Assembly: GCA_018399455.1 (NCBI GenBank)
Contig: JAGYOT010000002.1
Span: forward strand, 1 to 19,593
DNA length: 19,593 bases
Direction: 5' to 3'
Source of the DNA: Desulfobacterales bacterium
Lineage (GTDB): Bacteria > Desulfobacterota > Desulfobacteria > Desulfobacterales > Desulfosalsimonadaceae
Part shown: piece by piece, positions 6,118-13,631 of the stretch
How the letters are laid out: each line of letters begins with the position of its first letter
How positions within the stretch are numbered: the first letter of the stretch is position 1
Notes under the pieces: model-generated
What the model saw: the letters and a program-made list of their open reading frames with translations, nothing else
Database searches by the model: none
What the model was told of the DNA's origin: nothing
Made by a program: the position numbers and the translations under genes

Positions 6118-7056
6118 TTAATCTGCGGAACTCAGTCCGATCTGCGAGCGCCTGGCGATTACGATACGGCGCCAGCGGGAGCCATCAACATAAACCGGGG
6201 GGTGCTGATCGGCGGTGTGGTAGAGGAATCCTGACCTCACGTGCGTCGATCCGTTTTGATAAACCTCACCGATAAACCGATGCCGGGAGTGCCCCATTAC
6301 GTCGATATCGGTCTCCCGTCCCCGGATATGTTTGAGCGTTGACCGGGTCAAACCAATGTCGCCCTGCCGGGCCTCGAGATCGTTATCGCGCCAGATCCAG
6401 CGCAGAGCATCAACTACGCTACCGATGTTGTTGGGGATTTGGTGGGCAAACGCATTGCCGTTTTCATTGCGGCCGACCAGGAACGTGTCGGTCCGTGTGG
6501 ACGGCCGCCAGTCGCTGGATTTGGCATATGTCCGGGTCCGCTCTTCATCGACGATGGCCAAAAAATCGCCGGCGGCCAGGAGTTTTTTGGCGGCAGCCCC
6601 CCAGACCATATGGCCGACATAAACCTGATGCTCATCGCTGCCGAACTGCCCGCTATAAACGCCAGCCTCTGCGGCTGCCTGGCGAATTTTTGCTTTGCGA
6701 CGCGAATCCCGGATCTTTTTTTGATGAGATTTGCGCCAAGCGGCGGCTTCCCGGCGCCAGAGCGCGATATAATCGGCAATGGCGGGGAAAATCCGGTTGT
6801 AGTTGGTTTTGGTCCAGGCGCTTTTGCCGATGATCGGGATAGTAATCCAGCTAAACACACGCTGCGGTGTGTATTTATCGATTGCACCGGGAGCCGGGCA
6901 GATCTCAAAATATTCCACCGGCCGCTGGGGCGGCAGATCCCAGGCCGAGCGCTGATGCTGTGTGATGTGGCGGCAGCGGATTTTTGTTGATGTATCAATT
7001 TGGACCTTAACACCCTTGACTTTTTGTTGAAATTGTGATTTGTTGAGTTTTGTCAT
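6118..7056 (-). CDS. Uncharacterised 312-aa protein, first gene of the minus-strand operon
   Basis: Function not recognised. The start at 7056 is chosen because AGGAGG lies 8 nt upstream; the frame stays open further, but that extension is low-complexity and would run through the promoter region into the terminase gene. The middle (about 100-130) is a highly basic helix (RREAAAWRKSHQKKIRDSRR). The C-terminal third has an ordered set of motifs: RQGDIGL at 230-236, GHSRHRF at 255-261, LYH at 278-280, QHPPV at 284-288 and a final WRRIVIARR. The spacing of QGD, GH-x-H and H-x-P recalls short uncharacterised phage proteins with a QGD...GHxH...EHxP pattern, possibly a His-rich metal or nucleotide site. 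It is transcribed from a consensus promoter. Confidence 0.75.
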   Translation of the reverse strand: MTKLNKSQFQQKVKGVKVQIDTSTKIRCRHITQHQRSAWDLPPQRPVEYFEICPAPGAIDKYTPQRVFSWITIPIIGKSAWTKTNYNRIFPAIADYIALWRREAAAWRKSHQKKIRDSRRKAKIRQAAAEAGVYSGQFGSDEHQVYVGHMVWGAAAKKLLAAGDFLAIVDEERTRTYAKSSDWRPSTRTDTFLVGRNENGNAFAHQIPNNIGSVVDALRWIWRDNDLEARQGDIGLTRSTLKHIRGRETDIDVMGHSRHRFIGEVYQNGSTHVRSGFLYHTADQHPPVYVDGSRWRRIVIARRSQIGLSSAD

Positions 7057-7092
7057 GGCCAATCCCTCCTGTGTTGTGGTTGGTTGTGATGC

Positions 7093-7126
7093 GCCGGGGC
7101 GGGCCTCATCCGCTCCGGCTTTTTTT
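7093..7126 (+). terminator. Rho-independent terminator, + strand
   Basis: GCCGGGGCGG (7093-7102) pairs with CCGCTCCGGC (7110-7119), 10 bp with one G-U pair, loop of 7, then seven T at 7120-7126. It is a textbook intrinsic terminator for rightward RNA. No + strand gene ends nearby, so it would stop rightward transcripts from the left genes that run antisense through the minus-strand operon, and so shield the late operon. On the minus strand the same hairpin lies in the 5' leader of that operon. Confidence 0.75.
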
Positions 7127-7138
7127 ATCCTACCTACC

Positions 7139-7166
7139 ATTATACCTGTTTTATATCCGATGTCAA
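7139..7166 (-). promoter_or_regulatory. Consensus sigma70 promoter of the minus-strand operon
   Basis: On the minus strand TTGACA (7166 down to 7161) and TATAAT (7144 down to 7139) are both perfect consensus hexamers with a 16-nt spacer, giving a start near 7132 and a leader of about 75 nt before the 312-aa gene. Such a promoter needs no activator and should be active in a lysogen unless repressed. Confidence 0.75.
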
Positions 7167-7259
7167 GGGGAAAAATAAAAAAAATATAGAAAAAATGTAG
7201 AAAAAGATAAAAACGCAATATATGGAAGGGCGGGTAAATAAGGCTACTATATATTGATA

Positions 7260-7294
7260 TAAAAAAAGTGACATCATCTGCCAGCACGTGTCCG
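7260..7294 (+). promoter_or_regulatory. Left copy of the 35-bp dyad element (candidate late-activator site)
   Basis: This copy is 32 of 35 bases identical to 12138-12172. It begins TAAAAAAAGTGACAT. The dyad spans 7270-7292: outer GACA/TGTC, inner CTG/CAG around a central C; 7 of 11 pairs are symmetric. Downstream lie TATGAT (7305-7310), a possible -10 without a -35 box, then AGGAGG and the ATG of the small terminase. A missing -35 with an upstream dyad is typical of Mor/C-activated promoters; the match to this phage's Mor-like protein is inferred. Confidence 0.6.
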
Positions 7295-7336
7295 CGCGCG
7301 CGGGTATGATGGGGGGCAGGTATAGGAGGCCTGAAA

Positions 7337-8284
7337 ATGCAGGAAAAAATCCAAAAAATCTTGGACGTTGCCAGCGATGACGACGCCACGCGGCTGAAAA
7401 TCGTGGTTTCGGCGGCCAGCCGGTGTGCCAAATCATATCATGATGAGCCAACGGCGGCGAATCTGCGCGACTGGGATGCGGCGCAGAAAAAATCCGGAGA
7501 AGTGGTGGCCGAGCTGGCGGAAAAGTACGGGCTGGCAGAGAGCGCCGGGGACGAGTCCGCCGGCGGCTCCTCGGCCGCGGCCGGAAATGGCGGCGGCAAA
7601 GATTCCGCCGATGGGCAAGAGGTGGGCATCGGCCATAAGCACCAGGTGCGGCGCCAGTATACAGTGAGCGAAGCGGCCCTGGAGCAGCGGCGGGACGCGG
7701 CGGCGCAGCCCCGGGAGGGGCTCAAAGGCAACAGAAACGCCTGGAAGCACGGCCGGTATGCCCGCAACATGCTGACCCGGATCAAGCCGTGTCTGTCCAC
7801 CTGCCCGAAATACCCCTGCGAGCTGGTAAAAAAGGGCGCCACCGCGCCCGGCGGCGACTGTCTGGACGCGGAAGAGCTGCTCTCGATCATTCGATCGGTT
7901 CATCAAATGCTGTCCAATCCGGATGACAGTGCCGATTTCCTGGAGATTTCCGCGGTCAATATCGGCAATTCACTGCGGATTCTGGAGATGCTGCAGGAGG
8001 ACATTCTCCGGGACGGCACCATTGTCCGGGCCCAGAAGTACGACAAGAGCGGCAACATCTATCAGGAAGAGATCAAGCTGCATCCTTCTTTGTATGCATT
8101 GCCGAAGATGATCGCGGATTTGAACATGACGCCGGAGCAGTTTCTGATGACGCCCAAGGCGGCCGCCAAAAACGACAACGAGGAGGAGGCCGTGAAAACC
8201 ATTGCCGATCTGATGCGGGAGGCGGGCTCCCGGATGTCGGCCAGCCGCAAGGATCAAACAGAGGACGAGGATGGAGCCGATTAG
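7337..8284 (+). CDS. terS: Terminase small subunit
   Basis: DNA-recognition subunit of the packaging motor; it binds phage DNA and loads the large subunit. It is 315 aa. Residues 1-65 are helical, 66-100 are a Gly/Ala/Ser-rich linker, and 105-150 hold the recognisable part: YTVSEAALEQRR, then GNRNAWKHGRYARN (131-144), a motif found in many phage small terminases. A Cys cluster follows (C152, C156, C161, C175), which may bind zinc, and then an alpha-helical C-terminal half. The ATG at 7337 follows AGGAGG. It is the first gene of the late operon and overlaps the large subunit by 14 nt. Family assignment rests on the motif and on the position before the large subunit. Confidence 0.75.
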   Translation: MQEKIQKILDVASDDDATRLKIVVSAASRCAKSYHDEPTAANLRDWDAAQKKSGEVVAELAEKYGLAESAGDESAGGSSAAAGNGGGKDSADGQEVGIGHKHQVRRQYTVSEAALEQRRDAAAQPREGLKGNRNAWKHGRYARNMLTRIKPCLSTCPKYPCELVKKGATAPGGDCLDAEELLSIIRSVHQMLSNPDDSADFLEISAVNIGNSLRILEMLQEDILRDGTIVRAQKYDKSGNIYQEEIKLHPSLYALPKMIADLNMTPEQFLMTPKAAAKNDNEEEAVKTIADLMREAGSRMSASRKDQTEDEDGAD

Positions 8285-10061
8285 CCTGGCCGATTTGTCC
8301 TCCCGGCTGGTGGTGCCGCGGGAGCATTTTGACGCCACCCTGGCGGACCTGGACTGGACCTGGCACCAGGTGGCCCGGGGCGAGCTGCCGGGGGCCTTTC
8401 GCAGCCTGGATGAGTTTCAGTTGGCGATCATCTGCGAGGATCCTTATTTGTGGTGTACGGCGTTTCTGCGGGAGCCGGAAGACCCGGATCACCAGGATCC
8501 GTATAATTTTTTTGATTATCAGATCGAATCGTTACGGCATCTGGGATCGACCATCCACAAGTGCGGCGCGGAAGTGGGCAAAACCCGGGAGATCGTGGCC
8601 TGGACATTGTGGAAAATGTTTACCAATCCCGGCGGCACCGGCCTGATCGGAGCGCCGCAACAGACCCACTTAGAAGAAATCATCGAGTCTTTGACCGATC
8701 AGTTTTCCTGGAATCCGGACCTGGAAAAGGTCCTCGATCGTCACAAAAAACATCCGCATCATGCCATTTATCTGCATAACGGGTTCAAGGTGGATTTCCG
8801 GCCGTCCGGCCATGACGGCGAAGCCTACCGGGGCGTGCATGTGCGCACCTTTGCCATCAAGGATGAGGCCGCCAAGGACAAGAACAAAAAACAATGGTCG
8901 GAGTTCTGGCGGGCCATGAAGCCGACGGCCGTGGCCAAGATCTATTCGGTGCCGGACGGGGACCGCTCCTGCGAGTTTTTCAAGCTGGCCCAGCGGGCGG
9001 CGGGGAAGCAGGAAGGGGAAACGGTGGTTTCGGACAAGCTGCTGGCCAACCTCAATTTCAAGTTGTTTCAGTGGCCGAAAACGTTGATGCCGCCGCCGTA
9101 TTGGTCGACCGACCGCCGGCAGTTTTACGTGGATCAGTACGGCGGGGAGGATTCGCCGGAGTATCAGCATAATGTGATGGGGGAGGACGGGGACCCGGAG
9201 AACACGGTCTTTCCGTGGCACCAGTTGAAGTATTGCATTAAGGAGATACCGGAGTACCGGGCCTTGAAGGTGCTGGTGAATTCGGCGGACAACGAGGTGC
9301 TGGTACGGGGGTACCGGTGCCGGCTGGGGGGGGCGGAGGCCGAGCCCATCCCGGAGACGGAGATGCTGGTGGATACCTCGTTTCGGGCCTCAACTTTTTT
9401 TGATGCTGATGAGGAGGGGGAATCGGAGTTCACCCGGCAGATCAAGGCGTTTTTTGAGACCGTGCCCGGGGCCAAGCGGGGCGGGGCTGACCTGGGCTTT
9501 TCCGGGGACCCGTCGGAGTTATACGTCAAGAACATTATCGGCAAAAAAGAGCGGCTGGTGGCCCGGTTGCAGATGAAGCACGTGACCTATGACCAGCAGT
9601 GCCAGGCCTTAGACGCGTTAGATGAGGTGTATGGGCCCCAGGAGTCGTTGATCTGGGGGACAGACTTCGGCAATGCCGGGTCAGCGGTGGCCCATGACCT
9701 GCAGGGCCTGGCGATATACGAGGACAAGAATTATGACGACCGGCTGCGGGGGTTCATGTTTGAGTCCACCACCGACAACGTGGCCGAAAGCGGGGAGACC
9801 ATCATTGACGCCAAAACGGGCAAGCCGGCCCGGATCACTTTAAAGGAGCTGGCCACGGATCTGCTGACCAAGAAGATGCAGCGCCAGGAGCTGGAGTATC
9901 CGCCCGACCCGGACATTGTTTTGTATTACACCAACCATACCGTTCGCGTGGGTCAACGGCATCGCATCTATAAAAAAGAGGATGATCATATGATCGACGC
10001 GGATCGCACCCAGATACTGGCCAGGATCATGGCCGAAGCAGTGGAGGACATATTCGCATGA
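8271..10061 (+). CDS. terL: Terminase large subunit
   Basis: ATP-driven DNA translocase and headful or site nuclease of the packaging motor, acting at the portal of the empty prohead. It is 596 aa. The N-terminal ATPase has a deviant Walker A, CGAEVGKTR (98-106), and a Walker B ending in D198-E199 (TFAIKDEA). The C-terminal RNase H-like nuclease shows the expected acidic residues: D407 (GADLGFSGD), D465 (WGTDFG) and D576 (HMIDADR). The ATG at 8271 has GAGGA upstream and lies inside the end of the small subunit. It overlaps the portal gene by 4 nt (ATGA). Confidence 0.9.
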   Translation: MEPISLADLSSRLVVPREHFDATLADLDWTWHQVARGELPGAFRSLDEFQLAIICEDPYLWCTAFLREPEDPDHQDPYNFFDYQIESLRHLGSTIHKCGAEVGKTREIVAWTLWKMFTNPGGTGLIGAPQQTHLEEIIESLTDQFSWNPDLEKVLDRHKKHPHHAIYLHNGFKVDFRPSGHDGEAYRGVHVRTFAIKDEAAKDKNKKQWSEFWRAMKPTAVAKIYSVPDGDRSCEFFKLAQRAAGKQEGETVVSDKLLANLNFKLFQWPKTLMPPPYWSTDRRQFYVDQYGGEDSPEYQHNVMGEDGDPENTVFPWHQLKYCIKEIPEYRALKVLVNSADNEVLVRGYRCRLGGAEAEPIPETEMLVDTSFRASTFFDADEEGESEFTRQIKAFFETVPGAKRGGADLGFSGDPSELYVKNIIGKKERLVARLQMKHVTYDQQCQALDALDEVYGPQESLIWGTDFGNAGSAVAHDLQGLAIYEDKNYDDRLRGFMFESTTDNVAESGETIIDAKTGKPARITLKELATDLLTKKMQRQELEYPPDPDIVLYYTNHTVRVGQRHRIYKKEDDHMIDADRTQILARIMAEAVEDIFA

Positions 10062-12124
10062 ACTTACTTGATCTATTCCGCAGGCGACCCAAGGCCACGT
10101 CCGCTTCCGACCGGACCGGCGGGTTTCAGCTCCGGCCGAATTATGGCCAGGGTCCGTTTACCCCGTATTACAAGCAATTTATCGCCCGCAAGGTGGAGCC
10201 GGTTTTTTTTGAGTTCCTCCGGGAGTCGATCCCGATTGTGGACGCGGCCATCAACCGCCTGGTGTCTCTGGACGGGCACATCGAGGTGGCCGGCAACAGC
10301 GAGGATTTAAAAGACGAAATCTCGGAATGGATGGACAATATCCGGGTGAATGACGTGCAGCGGGGAGCGCAGGCCTTTCACCAGTCGCTGACCAACGAGG
10401 CCTTTGAGCAGGGTTTCGGCCTGGGCGAGTTTGTGGCCAACGAGGCCCGCAACGATATTGTCCAGCTTCGCACGGCGGATTCCAAGTTCATCAAGTTTTC
10501 CCGAGCCGGAGACGGCCTGGATATCTCCCAGAAAGCAGATGACGACATCGACTGGCGGACCCTGAATCCCGACAGCCTGATCTATTTCTCTATTTGTAAT
10601 GAGAACCAGAACCCTTATGGCACGCCGCTGATGCGGTCGTGCGAATTTGTCTCCAAGATCCTGACCACCATTGACAATTCCCTGCTGAACGTGTGGGAGC
10701 GGTTCGGCGATCCCTCCTTCAACATCATTTACAAGACCAGCAAAAAGGACGGTACTGATCACGCCGCCCGGCGGCAGCAGATCGAAACCGAGTTTAACAC
10801 GGCCATCCGGGCCAAGCGGGAGGGGAAATCCGCTGATTTTATCCGGGCCATTGATAAAGATTCGGAACTGACCATCGAGGTGATCGGCCACGACAACCAG
10901 GTGCTGGAGCTGGAAGTTCCTTCCCGGCACGTGCTGGAGCAGGTCGTGGCCAAGACCGGCCTGCCGCCCTGGATGCTGGGGCTGCACTGGTCCACCACCG
11001 AGCGGTTGTCCAACGCCGAGGCGGAGATGCTCCTGGCCGACGTGGCCACCCGCCAGGCGGCCAAGATGCCGCTGTTTTACAACCTGGTGGCCACCATGTT
11101 GGCCCTGCGGGGCCGCCGCTGGAAAAAGGGCGACTGGTACCTGAAGTTTGCCAACGTCAACCTGCACGACGTGGTGGCCCAGGCCCAGGCCCGATTCTTA
11201 AACGCCCAGGCGGACATGTACTACCTGCAGAACGCCGAGGCGGCCGGGATTGAAATCACCCGGGAGGATCTGTCCATCGGCAAGGCCGGGAGCGGTTCGG
11301 AACGGGGCCAACCACTAAATCTTGTATCTGCAAAAACCCATACCACCACAGGTGTAAAAATATACGAAGGGGTCAAGGAGATTCACCGGTCCTTTTCCTG
11401 GCCGGAGCTGGATCGGCTGGAAGATGAATATGAGTCCCGCTTGAAAACCGATTGGCAGGAGCTGTTGGTGACGGTCAAGGCCATCCTGGGGCTGGGGATG
11501 CCCGACCCGTCCAAGGCCCCGGATGATGATCCCGCTTTTACCATGACGCCGGAACAGCGGGCCAGCGTGGAGAGCGCCACCCGGGAATGGGTGGCGGCGT
11601 ATTCCTTGACCGCCGAGGACTCCCCGGTGAACTGGTTTTATTCCCAGGCGGTCTCCTCGGGTTATTTCACGGCGGCGGACATGGCCGGAAAAGATCAACC
11701 CTTGCTGAATATCGTCCGCAACAGCCAGCTTTACGACAGCCTCCGGGAGACCGGGTTTGACCTGGTTAAGAACAACGCCACCCGGGCCATCAGAAACCGC
11801 ATTTTGCCGGAGATGGAGGCTTACGTGATAGCCGGCTCCAACCCGGTGGAAGCGGCCCGGCGGCTGGAAAAACTGTTTGGTGACGCCAATGCCAACTGGG
11901 AGCGGCTGGCCCGGTCGGAGATGACCCTGGCGGCGGAACGGGCCAAGAAGGCGGAATGGCTGGCCCGGGAAATCGCGCGGCTGGACTTTGTGCCGGCGCC
12001 GGACGCCTGCCGGTTGTGCATGTCTTTGGCCGGGGAATACGAGACAGAAGAGTGCCCGGTGCCGGTACGAGACACGCATCCCCGCTGCCGCTGCGCCACG
12101 AGGCCGGCGGCCTCGGATCAATAA
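10058..12124 (+). CDS. Portal protein fused to a MuF head-morphogenesis domain
   Basis: The portal forms the dodecameric ring at one head vertex through which DNA enters; MuF-type domains are minor head proteins packed with or near it. In this 688-aa protein residues 1-400 are portal (for example FGLGEFVAN, NPYGTPLMRS and NVWERFGDPSFNI), and the C-terminal part (about 560-688) is MuF-like: R619-S620-E621 with the following helix, C651-x2-C654, and the ending DTHPRCRC (672-679). In many phages these are two genes; here one frame runs through both. A short AT-rich patch at about 11310-11370 (residues 418-438) lies between the two halves. The start overlaps the terminase stop by 4 nt. Confidence 0.88.
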   Translation: MNLLDLFRRRPKATSASDRTGGFQLRPNYGQGPFTPYYKQFIARKVEPVFFEFLRESIPIVDAAINRLVSLDGHIEVAGNSEDLKDEISEWMDNIRVNDVQRGAQAFHQSLTNEAFEQGFGLGEFVANEARNDIVQLRTADSKFIKFSRAGDGLDISQKADDDIDWRTLNPDSLIYFSICNENQNPYGTPLMRSCEFVSKILTTIDNSLLNVWERFGDPSFNIIYKTSKKDGTDHAARRQQIETEFNTAIRAKREGKSADFIRAIDKDSELTIEVIGHDNQVLELEVPSRHVLEQVVAKTGLPPWMLGLHWSTTERLSNAEAEMLLADVATRQAAKMPLFYNLVATMLALRGRRWKKGDWYLKFANVNLHDVVAQAQARFLNAQADMYYLQNAEAAGIEITREDLSIGKAGSGSERGQPLNLVSAKTHTTTGVKIYEGVKEIHRSFSWPELDRLEDEYESRLKTDWQELLVTVKAILGLGMPDPSKAPDDDPAFTMTPEQRASVESATREWVAAYSLTAEDSPVNWFYSQAVSSGYFTAADMAGKDQPLLNIVRNSQLYDSLRETGFDLVKNNATRAIRNRILPEMEAYVIAGSNPVEAARRLEKLFGDANANWERLARSEMTLAAERAKKAEWLAREIARLDFVPAPDACRLCMSLAGEYETEECPVPVRDTHPRCRCATRPAASDQ

Positions 12125-12137
12125 AAAAAACCAAATC

Positions 12138-12172
12138 TAAAAAAAGTGACATGGTCTGCCAGCACATGTCCG
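12138..12172 (+). promoter_or_regulatory. Right copy of the 35-bp dyad element
   Basis: Second copy of the element at 7260-7294, here in the 113-nt gap before the head operon. The dyad at 12148-12170 is nearly complete: GACATG/CATGTC outside and CTG/CAG inside, 9 of 11 pairs. Differences from the left copy are at 12153, 12154 and 12166 only. Confidence 0.65.
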
Positions 12173-12199
12173 GGAAAAAAAATAAACTGAAACCATACT

Positions 12200-12205
12200 T
12201 ATAAT
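12200..12205 (+). promoter_or_regulatory. -10 box TATAAT before the head operon
   Basis: A perfect TATAAT stands 33 bases before the ATG at 12238, with no good -35 box at the usual distance. The dyad centre (12159) would be at about -53 from the start site. A weaker TAAACT at 12183-12188 has the same offset from the dyad as TATGAT in the left copy, so the true -10 is uncertain. Confidence 0.45.
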
Positions 12206-12237
12206 TTTTTAGAACCGGCAACCAAGGGAGAAGGCTC

Positions 12238-12432
12238 ATGGCCACTCGCGGAAAAACCGACAAAGTGGGCACCAGCACGGAAGACGAGGAGCCCGCGGAA
12301 GAGGGGAACTCCAAGGATTTTAAATCCTCGAAGGTGGAAGGCAAAAAAAGCAAGAAGGACGCGGAAGAGGATGCTCCCGTGACCTGCGAAGATGTGATCC
12401 GCCGGCTGCGAAAGGACAAATACCGGATATGA
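12238..12432 (+). CDS. Small charged protein, 64 aa
   Basis: Function not recognised. The peptide is very rich in Lys, Glu, Asp and Ser, probably disordered up to residue 45, and ends with a short helix (CEDVIRRLRKDKYRI). It has GGGAG upstream and overlaps the protease gene by 4 nt (ATGA), so it is a real, coupled gene rather than a chance frame. First gene after the second dyad element. It may be a small head-assembly or connector protein, but nothing in the sequence proves this. Confidence 0.65.
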   Translation: MATRGKTDKVGTSTEDEEPAEEGNSKDFKSSKVEGKKSKKDAEEDAPVTCEDVIRRLRKDKYRI

Positions 12433-13568
12433 AGCTGAAAGCCTATTCCAAGACCAGATTCGGCGCCGGGGCCAAGGCGGTCCAGGCACCGGACAAGGGC
12501 GCCAGCCTGAGTGAAGAGCAACTGGCCCGGATCAATCAGTACGCCCTGTCCCCGCTGACCACGGACGATGTTTACGCCCGGAAATACCTGATCGCCCACA
12601 ACATGGTCGACCGGGACCGGGAGCGGTTTTCCGAGCAGCTTCTGGACGATTTCGTGGCGACTTTTCCGGGCAAGAGTTATTTGTTCGCCCATGACCGGGG
12701 GGATTTTCTCCCCCTGGGCCTGATTTTCGACGCCTCCACCGAGGAGATGACCGCCGAACAGTTTGCCGAGCTGACCGGAGAAGAGGCCAAGTTGCCGGAC
12801 GGGATCGAGACCGTCAAGGTGGTCTGGGCCTGGTTCTACATTCCCCGGACCGAGACCGCGGCCGACATTATCAAGAGCATCGAGGCCGGGATTTACCGGC
12901 ACGGCTCCATTGGTTTTGGGGCGGCTGACCTGGCCCCGGTTAAGGGCGCATATGACGAGATCATGTTTTGGGAATACCAGGCGCCCGGCGAAGCCCGCGA
13001 GGCGTCGTTGGTGTGGCTGGGGGCCCAGCAGGGCGCCACTACCCAGAAAGCCGCCGGCACGGGGGAGGAAGCAGACCCGCCGGCAGAAGACGACTCAACC
13101 AATCAAAAAGGAGACACCATGAAGACCTTAAAACTGTTGCTGGGAAAATATCTTGGCAAATCCTTCGGGGATGACACCACCGAAGAGCAACTGGCCGCGG
13201 CCGTGGAAGGGGCGCTGGCGGAAAAGGACCAGAAGGTCGAAACCCTGGAGGCCGACCTGGCCGAGCAGAAGACCCTGGCCGAGATGGGACAGAAGTATGT
13301 CAAGTCCCTGACCGACGAGTATGTTCGCATGAAAACCGCCCTGGGCGAATGCGAAGAAAGCGAAGAGGCCGGGAAAAAGCTGGCGGGCTTCGCGGAAAAG
13401 CTGCCCCTGGATTTTCTGGAGGCTGAAAACAAGACCCTGGCCGCCCGCATGGCGGAAAAGTTTCCGTCCACGTCCCAGACCAAGGGAGACGACCGGCGCG
13501 ACAAGAGCGGCGACGGCAAAGACGCTGACGGTAAAGACGACAATCCCCTGATCCCGGCCGAAGCATAA
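12429..13568 (+). CDS. Prohead protease with C-terminal scaffold part
   Basis: Head maturation protease that cuts scaffold and capsid proteins inside the prohead. It is 379 aa. The N-terminal ~200 residues resemble serine prohead proteases (the HK97 gp4/XkdF kind): candidate catalytic His88 (YLFAHDR), Ser160 (HGSIGF) and an acidic residue near 191 in the conserved strand REASLVWLGA. Residues 201-230 are an acidic linker. From Met231 on the protein is a Glu/Lys-rich coiled coil with a highly charged tail, as scaffolds are. A strong ribosome site inside the gene allows separate translation of that part. Its start overlaps the 64-aa gene (ATGA). Confidence 0.82.
   Translation: MKLKAYSKTRFGAGAKAVQAPDKGASLSEEQLARINQYALSPLTTDDVYARKYLIAHNMVDRDRERFSEQLLDDFVATFPGKSYLFAHDRGDFLPLGLIFDASTEEMTAEQFAELTGEEAKLPDGIETVKVVWAWFYIPRTETAADIIKSIEAGIYRHGSIGFGAADLAPVKGAYDEIMFWEYQAPGEAREASLVWLGAQQGATTQKAAGTGEEADPPAEDDSTNQKGDTMKTLKLLLGKYLGKSFGDDTTEEQLAAAVEGALAEKDQKVETLEADLAEQKTLAEMGQKYVKSLTDEYVRMKTALGECEESEEAGKKLAGFAEKLPLDFLEAENKTLAARMAEKFPSTSQTKGDDRRDKSGDGKDADGKDDNPLIPAEA
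13119..13568 (+). CDS. Nested scaffold protein from an internal start
   Basis: In-frame internal start inside the protease gene: AAAGGAG at 13107-13113 and ATG at 13119 with a 5-nt gap, a better site than many true starts here. The product would be 149 aa, all coiled coil and charged tail, as expected for a capsid scaffold. The same design is known from lambda, where the scaffold Nu3 is the C-terminal part of the protease C. Scaffold would be made in excess over protease. The start is seen in the sequence; the function is inferred. Confidence 0.7.
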   Translation: MKTLKLLLGKYLGKSFGDDTTEEQLAAAVEGALAEKDQKVETLEADLAEQKTLAEMGQKYVKSLTDEYVRMKTALGECEESEEAGKKLAGFAEKLPLDFLEAENKTLAARMAEKFPSTSQTKGDDRRDKSGDGKDADGKDDNPLIPAEA

Positions 13569-13631
13569 TAACGGTCCGGAGGGGGGAGTTTAACCGCGGC
13601 AAGACAAACAATCAAATAAAGGAGCAGGATC

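Noticed and set aside
7057..7431. N-terminal extension of the 312-aa minus-strand protein
   Set aside because: The extension is low-complexity, covers the promoter and terminator, and enters the small terminase gene; a strong ribosome site supports the start at 7056.
10307..11167. 286-aa minus-strand frame within the portal gene
   Set aside because: It is a shadow of the portal gene: no promoter, no ribosome site and biased composition.
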